From Streptomyces sp. CG1 (GTDB lineage Bacteria; Actinomycetota; Actinomycetes; Streptomycetales; Streptomycetaceae): a stretch of 64,000 nucleotides of DNA. The position numbers were made by a program, and so were the translations under genes. The DNA is taken from the NCBI RefSeq assembly GCF_041080625.1, contig NZ_CP163518.1, positions 9,293,501 to 9,357,500 on the forward strand, written 5' to 3'. Within the stretch, counting starts at the first letter, position 1; each line of letters begins with the position of its first letter. Of the stretch, positions 18,494 through 25,624 are shown in pieces. The notes beneath the pieces are model-generated. The model ran no database searches. It had not been told where the DNA came from and saw nothing but the letters and a program-made list of their open reading frames with translations.

Positions 18494-19486
18494 ATGAGAC
18501 CGCCGACGATCCGTGACGTGGCAGACCGGGCCGGAGTGTCCAAGTCGCTGGTCTCGCTGGTGCTGCGCGGCTCGGGACCGGTCAGCCTCGAGAAAAGGGA
18601 GGCCGTGCTGCGGGCCGTGCGCGAGTTGGGTTACCGGCCCAACGCGGCCGCTCGCAGCCTGAGTGAACAGCGCACCCGCACGGTCGGCGTCCTCCTGGAC
18701 GACCTCCGCAACCCCTGGTTCGTAGACCTCCTCGACGGCCTCAACTCCCTGCTGCACACCGCCGGTCTGCACATGCTGCTCGCCGACGCCCGGCTGAACC
18801 GGCGGATGGGGCACGACCTCGCCGAACCGTTTCTGGACCTGGGCGTCGACGGCCTGGTGGTGGTCGGCACGGTTCCGGACCCCGGCGAACTCGGTGCGCT
18901 GGCACGGCGGATGCCGGTCGTGGTGGCGGGCGCCCGCGAGCCGCAGCCGGCGGGCGTGGACGTCGTCGCCGGAGACGACGAGCACGGGGCCCGCATCGCC
19001 ACCGAGCATCTGCTCGGCCTCGGCCACCGCAGGATCGCCCACCTCGCGGGCCACGGCGCGGTCGGCGCACTGCGCCGGCGCGGCTTCGAGGCGGCGATGC
19101 GGGCCCACGGCGCCGAACCGGTCGTGGAGCCCGGCGACCTCACCGAGGAGGGCGGCTACCGGGGGACCGTACGCCTGCTCAGCCGCCCCGAGCGGCCGAC
19201 GGCGCTCTTCGCCGTCAACGACATGGCCTCGGTGGGCGCCCTCTCGGCCGCCGGGGAACTCGGCCTGCGCGTGCCGCGGGACCTCTCGGTGGCCGGTTAC
19301 GACAACACGAGCATCTCCCGGCTGCGGCACGTCTGGCTGACCACGGTCGACACCGCGCCGTACGAGATCGGCCGGCGCGCCGCCCGCTGTCTGCTCGCCC
19401 GGTTCGAGCGGCCGGACCTCGAGGGGAGCGTCCAGCTCGCCATGCCGACGCTCGAGGTCCGGGGGACGACGGCGCCTCCTTCGTGA
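18494..19486 (+). CDS. LacI-family transcriptional regulator
   Basis: A 330-residue repressor. The HTH PTIRDVADRAGVSKSLVSLVLRG is at residues 3-25, and the hinge helix YRPNAAARSLSEQRT at about 50-64 includes the minor-groove-contacting region. The effector domain follows (TVGVLLDDLRNPWF, GVDGLVVVGTVPD, TALFAVNDMASVGAL, RDLSVAGYDNTSISR). Two near-identical palindromes flank the intergenic region, so autoregulation is likely. It presumably controls the divergent Gfo/Idh/MocA gene. Confidence 0.92.
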   Translation: MRPPTIRDVADRAGVSKSLVSLVLRGSGPVSLEKREAVLRAVRELGYRPNAAARSLSEQRTRTVGVLLDDLRNPWFVDLLDGLNSLLHTAGLHMLLADARLNRRMGHDLAEPFLDLGVDGLVVVGTVPDPGELGALARRMPVVVAGAREPQPAGVDVVAGDDEHGARIATEHLLGLGHRRIAHLAGHGAVGALRRRGFEAAMRAHGAEPVVEPGDLTEEGGYRGTVRLLSRPERPTALFAVNDMASVGALSAAGELGLRVPRDLSVAGYDNTSISRLRHVWLTTVDTAPYEIGRRAARCLLARFERPDLEGSVQLAMPTLEVRGTTAPPS

Positions 19487-19499
19487 AGAGCGGGCGGCC

Positions 19500-19844
19500 T
19501 CACAGGTTGATCGCGTACGCCTTGCGGAGTGTCTCGTGCACCGTCCACGTCGTACGGTCGCCCGCGCGCAGCACCGCCATGTCGCCCGGCCCCACCTTGA
19601 GCGTCGGCCCGTCCGCGATCTCGATCGTCGCCGAACCGCCGATCACCACGAACATTTCGTCCGCCTCCGTGTCGGTGACCACGCCGGGCGTGATCTGCCA
19701 GATCCCGCGGATCTGCAGCCCGTCCGGCGACTCCCAGACCACCTTCCCGGTGACCTCGGGGTTCCCGGAGACGATCTGCTCCGGGTCGAGGGGCTCGGGT
19801 TCGAGGTCGGCGTCGGGGATGTGGAGTGTGAAGCTGTGCGTCAT
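19500..19844 (-). CDS. Cupin-domain protein
   Basis: A 114-residue single cupin. The sequence GIWQITPGVVTDTEADEMFVVIGGSATIEI forms the first cupin motif region, and KVGPGDMAVLRAGDRTTWTVHETLRK the second. The usual metal-binding His residues of motif 1 are mostly absent (DTEADE instead of a His pair); one His remains in motif 2. It may therefore not be a metalloenzyme; (S)-ureidoglycine-type or sugar-binding cupins are possible. It is convergent with the LacI gene, and no function can be assigned. Confidence 0.8.
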   Translation of the reverse strand: MTHSFTLHIPDADLEPEPLDPEQIVSGNPEVTGKVVWESPDGLQIRGIWQITPGVVTDTEADEMFVVIGGSATIEIADGPTLKVGPGDMAVLRAGDRTTWTVHETLRKAYAINL

Positions 19845-19974
19845 GCGGCGAGCCTAGCCAGCGCCCCGTGCGTGCCGCCGTCGACAGAGTGTGGGGCATC
19901 GGGGCTGGTGGGAGGACACTTCGTCGGTCCGTGCGGACTGGCGCAGCGACGCGCCCCGGGTGATCGTGGGGAAC

Positions 19975-20490
19975 ATGTCTGACTCTTCGGCGGTCGGCAC
20001 GGCACCGCCCCGGCAGCACGACACACGTGAGGCCGTCCTGTTCGGCGGGGTGTACGGCGCCGTCCTCGCCAGCTCGATGGTGGCGGCGCTCACCCAGTAC
20101 GGCCGGGTGACCCCCGCGGGCCGCCGCTACGACGCCGTCTGGCTTCTGGTGACCGCGTTCGCCTCCGCCCTGGCCCACGGCTACGCCCACTACATCGCCG
20201 AACGGGGTCCGCACCGCCGCTGGGACGTGCTGCGCACCCTGTGCGACGAGTGGCCGCTGGTCACGGCCGTGCTGCCCACGGTCTTCGTGCTGGCGGGCGC
20301 CGGGTGGGAATGGTGGCCCGCGAAGGGCCTCGAGTACCCGGCCTTCGCCCTCAACATCGTCATCCTCTTCGGTCTCGGCCTGGTCACCGCCCGCTGGTCG
20401 GCACGGCGATGGCCGGTCGCGGTGCTCATCGGGATGGGGGACGCGCTGCTCGGGGTGATCGTGGTGGTGGCGAACGCGGTGATCAAGTAG
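19975..20490 (+). CDS. Conserved integral membrane protein
   Basis: A 171-residue protein with four predicted transmembrane stretches, roughly residues 20-38, 54-72, 92-112 and 117-170 (the last probably two helices). The soluble N-terminus has about 18 residues. The start is the ATG at 19975 (MSDSSAVG), chosen because the longer frame from 19891 adds residues without membrane or domain character. No family is recognised beyond a small actinobacterial membrane protein. It is convergent with the TetR gene. Confidence 0.7.
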   Translation: MSDSSAVGTAPPRQHDTREAVLFGGVYGAVLASSMVAALTQYGRVTPAGRRYDAVWLLVTAFASALAHGYAHYIAERGPHRRWDVLRTLCDEWPLVTAVLPTVFVLAGAGWEWWPAKGLEYPAFALNIVILFGLGLVTARWSARRWPVAVLIGMGDALLGVIVVVANAVIK

Positions 20491-20539
20491 GCGGCGGGAC
20501 GGGACATGCGCCCGCTCGCCGCACGCTGTACCACCGATG

Positions 20540-21118
20540 TCAGCGGGCGATGCGAACCCCGTCCAGCGCGATCGCCAGCACCCGGTCGCGCTGGGCGTCG
20601 TCGTCGAAGGCCGTGGCCGTGATGCCGGCGACCATCCGCAGCAGGTCGGTGAAGTCCATGTCCGGCCGCGCCGCCCCCGCCTTCTGCGCGCGTTCCAGCA
20701 GCGGGCCCCCAGCGGCGTACATCGAGTCGCGGCAGGTCTGGAAGATCTCCGACTCGTCGTTCAGCGCCTCGCGCACGGCGCGCTTGGTGACCATGTACCC
20801 GGCGAACCGGTCCAGCCAGGCCGTCAGCGCCTCCCACGGCTCCAGGTCCGCGACCTCCTGGGCGGCCTGGCACAGGGCGTTGACCTCGTCGGCGTAGACG
20901 CTCTCGAACAGGTCGCGGCGGGTGGGGAAGTTGCGGTAGAGCGTGCCGATGCCGACGCCCGCGCGGCGGGCGATGTCCTCCAGAGAGGCGTCCGAGCCAT
21001 GCTCGGCGAACGCCTCGCGGGCGGCGGCGATCAGGGCGTCGTAGTTGCGGGCCGCGTCCTTGCGGTGCGGCCGGCGGGCCGCCACGATCTCGCCGACGGG
21101 GAACGGCGTGGCCGTCAC
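20540..21118 (-). CDS. TetR/AcrR-family transcriptional regulator
   Basis: A 192-residue repressor. The HTH lies at about residues 20-65 (SLEDIARRAGVGIGTLYRNFPTRRDLFESVY) and an all-helical ligand domain follows. The start is the GTG at 21118 after GGGAGGCAGCA; the very long open frame above it runs antisense through the MFS gene and is not coding. It is divergent from the MFS transporter, whose promoter overlaps a 20-bp palindrome. That matches the classic repressor/efflux pair in which drug binding releases the repressor. Confidence 0.92.
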   Translation of the reverse strand: MTATPFPVGEIVAARRPHRKDAARNYDALIAAAREAFAEHGSDASLEDIARRAGVGIGTLYRNFPTRRDLFESVYADEVNALCQAAQEVADLEPWEALTAWLDRFAGYMVTKRAVREALNDESEIFQTCRDSMYAAGGPLLERAQKAGAARPDMDFTDLLRMVAGITATAFDDDAQRDRVLAIALDGVRIAR

Positions 21119-21166
21119 TGCTGCCTCCCGGAAGGGCTCGGTGAATCGGAGGGTGACCTCCGCATC

Positions 21167-21195
21167 TTGAACCGGAGGCATCCCTCCGATATAGT
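21167..21195 (+). promoter_or_regulatory. Promoter of the MFS efflux gene
   Basis: TTGAAC (21167-21172) and TATAGT (21190-21195) are separated by exactly 17 bp, a strong vegetative promoter pair. The -10 overlaps the left arm of the operator. Confidence 0.7.
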
Positions 21196-21212
21196 GGAGG
21201 GGTACCTCCACT
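21193..21212. promoter_or_regulatory. TetR-type operator
   Basis: AGTGGAGG-GGTA-CCTCCACT is an inverted repeat with perfect 8-bp arms. It covers the end of the -10 and the expected transcription start of the MFS gene. Binding here would block the polymerase, so it is the probable site of the adjacent TetR protein. Confidence 0.7.
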
Positions 21213-21253
21213 TTACCAGTGCACCGTTCTCTGGCTTCCGGAGAGGCTCCTTC

Positions 21254-22681
21254 ATGCCCCGCAAGTCCACGCGCCTCACCTTCGCGGTCCTCGCGACCGG
21301 TGCCGGCGTGTTCTCCATGCTCCAGTCGCTGATCGCGCCGGCCCTGCCGACCGTCCAGCACGCCCTGCACACCTCCCAGTCGACCGCGACCTGGGTGATG
21401 ACGGCCTATCTGCTGTCCGCCTCGGTCTTCACCCCGATCCTCGGCCGCGTCGGCGACCTCGTCGGCAAGAAACGCACGCTCGTCGCCGTCCTCGTCGCCG
21501 TCCTCGCCGGCTGTTTCATCGCCGCGCTCGCCCCGAACATCGGCGTCCTCATCGTCGCCCGGGTGGTCCAGGGCGTCGGCGGCGCCCTGTTCCCGCTGTC
21601 CTTCGGCATCATCCGGGACGAGTTCGCGCCCGCCGAGGTCAGCGGCAGCATCAGCAACCTCTCCGCGGTGATCGCCGCCGGCGGCGGGGTCGGCATGGTG
21701 GCCGCCGGTCCGATCGTCTCCGCGCTCGACTACCGCTGGCTGTTCTGGATCCCCGTGGCGATCGTCGCCGCCACGGTCCTGATCGCCGTGGCCTACGTCC
21801 CCGAGTCGCCCAAGCGGGCCCAGGGGAAGGTCAGTTGGTACGGCGCCGGGCTGCTCTCCGCCTGGCTGGTGGCCCTGCTGCTGCCACTGAGTCAGGCCGC
21901 ACACTGGGGCTGGGGCTCGCCCAAGGTGCTCGGCCTGTTCGCCGCCGCCGTCGTACTGTTCGCCCTCTGGCTGACGGTCGAGGCCCGCTCGCGCACCCCG
22001 CTGATCGACCTGCGCGTGATGCGACTGCCCGCGGTGTGGACGACCAACGCGGCCGCCCTGCTCTTCGGCGCGGGCATGTACGCGATCTGGTCCTTCCTGC
22101 CCGGCTTCGTGCAGACGCCGTCCGTGGCCGGTTACGGCTTCGGCGCGAGCGTCACGGCCTCCGGCCTCCTCATGCTGCCGATGCTGCTGGCGATGTTCCT
22201 CTCCGGTGTCCTCTCCGGTCGCCTCGAGCCCCGCGTCGGCGCCAAGGCGCTCCTCACCACCGGTGCCGCCCTCGGTGCGCTGGCCTGCGGATTCCTCACC
22301 TTCTGGCATGACGCCCAGTGGCAGATAGCGGTGGTCGCCGGGCTGTTCGGGCTGGGCATCGGACTGGCCTTCGCCTCGATGGCCAACCTCGTCGTCGGCA
22401 GCGTCCCGCCCGAGCAGACCGGCGCCGCGACCGGTATGAACGCCAACATCCGCACCATCGGCGGCTCCATCGGCGCCGCGCTCACCAGCGTCCTGGTCAC
22501 CGGCCGCCTCCAGCCCTCCGGCCTGCCGTACGCCTCCGGCTACACCCATGGCTGGGCCCTGCTGGCCCTGCTCTGCCTGGCCGCGGCCGGCGCCGCCCTC
22601 CTGGTCCCGACCCGCCGCCAGGACCGTACGACCGCCCCCGCCACCACTGGGGCGACACGGGCACCCGCACAGGTGCGGTAG
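21254..22681 (+). CDS. MFS drug transporter (DHA2, EmrB/QacA-like)
   Basis: A 475-residue transporter with about 14 transmembrane helices. Motif A (GRVGDLVGKKR) is at residues 64-74, between helices 2 and 3. The proton-coupling region reads VARVVQGVGGALFPLSFGIIRD and motif C-like GGGVGMVAAGPIVS follows. It would export hydrophobic toxic compounds by proton antiport. The ATG at 21254 follows GAGAGGCTCCTTC. It is divergent from its TetR regulator, and the stop lies 45 bp before tRNA-Pro copy 2. Confidence 0.92.
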   Translation: MPRKSTRLTFAVLATGAGVFSMLQSLIAPALPTVQHALHTSQSTATWVMTAYLLSASVFTPILGRVGDLVGKKRTLVAVLVAVLAGCFIAALAPNIGVLIVARVVQGVGGALFPLSFGIIRDEFAPAEVSGSISNLSAVIAAGGGVGMVAAGPIVSALDYRWLFWIPVAIVAATVLIAVAYVPESPKRAQGKVSWYGAGLLSAWLVALLLPLSQAAHWGWGSPKVLGLFAAAVVLFALWLTVEARSRTPLIDLRVMRLPAVWTTNAAALLFGAGMYAIWSFLPGFVQTPSVAGYGFGASVTASGLLMLPMLLAMFLSGVLSGRLEPRVGAKALLTTGAALGALACGFLTFWHDAQWQIAVVAGLFGLGIGLAFASMANLVVGSVPPEQTGAATGMNANIRTIGGSIGAALTSVLVTGRLQPSGLPYASGYTHGWALLALLCLAAAGAALLVPTRRQDRTTAPATTGATRAPAQVR

Positions 22682-22726
22682 GGTTGACCTGCGTGATCAC
22701 ACGGGACACCCCGGGTGAGACCGCAT

Positions 22727-22802
<76 letters not shown>

Positions 22803-22916
22803 GGAGTTTGCTCCGTCGTTGTAGGTCAGGGCCTTGATCACACTTCGTGAGACGAGGCCCTTGATCGTATCTGGGCACTCGTCTCACAATTTCTCACAAA
22901 CTGGGGATGATCTCCC

Positions 22917-23264
22917 CTAGCTGAGAAGTTCGCCCAACTTCTGCGAACCTGCCTTGAGGCTCTGCGGGTCAGGGTGGACATACACCCGCTCGGTGAAGGA
23001 CAGATCGCTGTGACCGGCCCAGGCGGAAACCACCGTGTCGGGCACCCCGTTATTGGCCATCCAGGACAGGCAGGCGTGGCGGGCGCCGTAGAGACGGACC
23101 CGGCGAACCCCTGCCTCCTCCATCAGCTTCTGCGCCTCACGCCGAAGCTTGTCCGTTTTAAACGGGCGACCCAGCTCATCAACGACCACGTAGCCTGAGT
23201 CCTCGTAGGCCTGCCCGGCCTACTCCTTCTCCCACTCCTGCCGAAGCTTGAAAGCGATTATCAT
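22917..23264 (-). pseudogene. int: Tyrosine integrase remnant (C-terminal catalytic part, amber codon)
   Basis: The last ~90 codons encode the C-terminal catalytic end of a phage-type integrase: the Arg of YGARHACLSWM, the His of WAGHSD and the nucleophile Tyr of ERVYVHP. Homology continues upstream in the same frame (KLRQEWEKE, then AGQAYEDSGY) but is interrupted by TAG at 23220-23222, probably a mutated AAG or GAG. The N-terminal ~280 residues of a normal ~380-residue integrase are missing. Orientation toward the tRNA and position next to attL are normal. The enzyme cannot be functional. Confidence 0.85.
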
Positions 23265-23365
23265 CGTCTCAATGTTCGACAAGAGGGCAGTTGACTTTGA
23301 GAAGGAACGGAATCAACGCTTCCGCGTGGAGCCGTATTGGGGAATACATCAAAGACGGGATTAGT

Positions 23366-23986
23366 ATGAGCGAAACAATCCCGCTCAAAACTGTTTTCCG
23401 TGATGCAGATTCAAACAAAGTAAGCCTGACTGTCACCGACTCAACTGTTGACTTCGAAAAAGTCTCAGCTCTGCGTGAAGATGGCAAAGAATTTAGCAAC
23501 CTGCCGGAAGGTACCCAGCAAAAAGCTGAGCTGTTCTTCATGTATTCAGCTCTTCCGCAACGAGAACATCGGATCCATATTAAGAGTCGGCTCAAGTCAA
23601 CTCCCTCCATTAGGCGTATTCACTGGCTCATTCTTGCCGCACTACTGGGGACCATTGTCGTCGCACTGTGTGAATGGCTTGACCTGCATCGACGGATTAC
23701 GGCTCCTCGCCTAGCTTTGCTGCTCACGCCGACTACTTTCGCCGCTGCGCTACTTCTCGTTCGAGAAACATCACCTCTAGGCTCACAGTTCACGCGACCA
23801 ATCCGGGCATGGATTGCAACACTGCTGGCCTTCCTGTGGGGAGGAGTGGGCGTGGCGTTCTCACACCAGAGCAAGATCGGGTTCTTGACGAGATCTAGCT
23901 TCAGGCGCAGCACATCCCCGAAGGAGAGATCCGCTGCCTCATGGCCGCCGTGGGCTACCCGAGGCATCCCATCGATGATGTTGTAA
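23366..23986 (+). CDS. Hypothetical membrane protein, probably chimeric at its 3' end
   Basis: A 206-residue product from the ATG at 23366 (MSETIPLKTVF). The first ~80 residues are soluble and polar. Three hydrophobic segments follow, at about 87-103, 114-132 and 147-165. GC content is clearly below the chromosome average (runs such as GAAAAAGTCTCAG), indicating recent acquisition. The last ~40 residues, rich in Ser, Arg and Pro, are read out of frame through another decayed coding sequence (23851-24063). The original C-terminus has therefore probably been replaced by a rearrangement near 23850. No family is recognised. Confidence 0.5.
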   Translation: MSETIPLKTVFRDADSNKVSLTVTDSTVDFEKVSALREDGKEFSNLPEGTQQKAELFFMYSALPQREHRIHIKSRLKSTPSIRRIHWLILAALLGTIVVALCEWLDLHRRITAPRLALLLTPTTFAAALLLVRETSPLGSQFTRPIRAWIATLLAFLWGGVGVAFSHQSKIGFLTRSSFRRSTSPKERSAASWPPWATRGIPSMML

Positions 23987-24063
23987 CAGTGGTGGAGTGG
24001 CTGCAGGAGGACGGTGATCTGTTCTCGCCTGGCGACGCGATGCACTGGCGACCTGACCAATAG
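23851..24063 (+). pseudogene. Decayed small coding sequence with in-frame amber
   Basis: In the frame ending at TAG 24061-24063 the sequence reads like a genuine protein: GVLTPEQDRVLDEI, a TAG at 23896-23898, then LQAQHIPEGEIRCLMAAVGY and a tail VVEWLQEDGDLFSPGDAMHW. One stop codon interrupts it and its 5' part is absent. It overlaps the 3' end of the upstream gene in another frame. The family is not recognised. A short product could start at the ATG at 23941. Confidence 0.45.
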
Positions 24064-24131
24064 AGACGTCGTCTCCCCGGCTGGCCGGAGGCCCGAGAGG
24101 CCGGTGAAAGCACCCGTGTTGGACTGGTTGC

Positions 24132-24500
24132 ATGGCAACAACGCCGCCGGCCGAGGGCATCTGGTACCGCATGACGCGCTACACGTTGGTTGCGGTCTAT
24201 GCGGCAATAATGGTCCTGCGCGGATTTTTGGCGGTAGACACCCGTGTGAGCGGACCTGATCTTAGCGGTGGGGTAACCGCACTCGGGGGCGTGTTACTCG
24301 GGCTGGTACTCAACCCGAAACGCGTCCCCCTCGTACCCTTCATCGCACTTGCGGCCGGCCCGATCGGAATCGGCAGTGTGGCTGCATGGAAGTTCTTTAC
24401 GGTCCACCCACAGCACCCCTCAGCGGGACTGGTTGTCGCAACCTGCGTTGCCATCTTCGCCGGGCTCTTTGTTGACACCAGCAAGATCACACAGCCCTAG
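24132..24500 (+). CDS. Small integral membrane protein
   Basis: A 122-residue protein with about four hydrophobic segments (roughly 17-32, 44-60, 66-86 and 97-115) separated by short loops. It has no signal-peptidase site or recognised domain. The ATG at 24132 has a poor ribosome binding site, so expression is uncertain. It is island cargo between decayed sequence and the papain-like gene. Confidence 0.5.
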   Translation: MATTPPAEGIWYRMTRYTLVAVYAAIMVLRGFLAVDTRVSGPDLSGGVTALGGVLLGLVLNPKRVPLVPFIALAAGPIGIGSVAAWKFFTVHPQHPSAGLVVATCVAIFAGLFVDTSKITQP

Positions 24501-24648
24501 CCGGTGAACTGCATCCGTGCTGGGAGGGAAAAGTTCACCCATTCAGGTCAAGCCCCATGGGCCGCCAGTAGCGTGAAGTGAGCGCCGGGCATATGACAGA
24601 GGAAATGCCTATCGCCTACATCGGTAGGCAGGACGCAGAAGGAGAACC

Positions 24649-25422
24649 ATGGCACCTCGTAACAGCCAGCCCATCATGGGCAAGCTCGGCAAGGCGCCCG
24701 CCAGGGTGGACAAACGTACGCTCAACTTCGCACAGTACCTCCATCCCACGCTGCCGCCGGCCCCTACGGCGAAAAACTGGACCGACAAGGTCACTGACTG
24801 GCAGATGCTGGGAAATGACAAATACGGTGACTGTGTGGAGGCCGCTGCGCTCCACATGGAGCAGAGCTGGTCAGCCTACGAAGGGCCACAAGAATTTGAG
24901 CCCACCGACAAAGAAGCCCTGGACGCCTACACCGCTCTCACAGGATTTCAGGTGGGCGACCCCTCAACGGACCGGGGCACCAACATGCTCGACGCGCTGA
25001 ACTTTTGGCGCACGGCGGGCATCGGAGGAAACACAGTCTTCGCCTTCGCTGCCTGCGAGCCGGGGAACCTCGAACACGTACGAGCCACCATCGATCTTTT
25101 CGGTGCTGCGTACATCGGGCTGCAAATGCCCTACAGCGCCCAAGGACAGACCGTTTGGATGGTCCCTCCGGGAGGACCGGTGGGACCGGGTCAGCCCAAC
25201 AGCTGGGGTGGCCACTGCGTGCCCGTCATCGGGTACACCCCGACGCAGCTGATCTGCGTCACCTGGGGGAAGCTCCAGCCCATGACATGGCAGTTCTTCC
25301 AGACCTACTGCGACGAGGCCTACGCAGTCCTCAGCGGTCAGTGGGCCGACACCAACCGCGCTGACCCTGACGGCTTCACTCTCTCGCAGTTGAGAGAGGA
25401 CCTCGCAGCAATCCCCGGCTAA
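24649..25422 (+). CDS. Possible papain-like cysteine-peptidase-fold protein
   Basis: A 257-residue soluble protein with a good ribosome binding site (AAGGAGAACC) before the ATG. NDKYGDCVEAAALHM (near residue 64) places a Cys at the start of a helix, and NSWGGHCVPVIGYT (near 190) gives a His in a beta-strand context, the order expected for papain-like enzymes. TWGKLQPMTWQFF could provide the third polar residue, though Asn is not obvious. Similar GDC...GGHCVPVIGY proteins occur in phages and proteobacteria as uncharacterised proteins. Peptidase activity is therefore a hypothesis. It is convergent with the CHAT-WD40 gene on the same island. Confidence 0.6.
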   Translation: MAPRNSQPIMGKLGKAPARVDKRTLNFAQYLHPTLPPAPTAKNWTDKVTDWQMLGNDKYGDCVEAAALHMEQSWSAYEGPQEFEPTDKEALDAYTALTGFQVGDPSTDRGTNMLDALNFWRTAGIGGNTVFAFAACEPGNLEHVRATIDLFGAAYIGLQMPYSAQGQTVWMVPPGGPVGPGQPNSWGGHCVPVIGYTPTQLICVTWGKLQPMTWQFFQTYCDEAYAVLSGQWADTNRADPDGFTLSQLREDLAAIPG

Positions 25423-25624
25423 TAGCCTGAACCGGTGGCCTGCGCCGCGCTGAGAGCCAGGTCGGCCCCAGGCTTGGGACAAAGTCCGAACACGGTCGAC
25501 CTGGCGTAGGGACCCAGAGGTGCCTCAGCCTTCAGCTGGCCCCTCTGACTCAGTGCGCTTCCGGGTTTGAGACTGGCCGCTGGAGTTCACAGCGATCGCG
25601 GCACCGACTCTTGCGGTCTGGTCA

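Noticed and set aside
21119..22549. Long minus-strand frame continuing upstream of the TetR gene
   Set aside because: It is antisense to the MFS transporter, has low-complexity Gly/Asp/Gln/Arg composition and no ribosome binding site. The GTG at 21118 has one.
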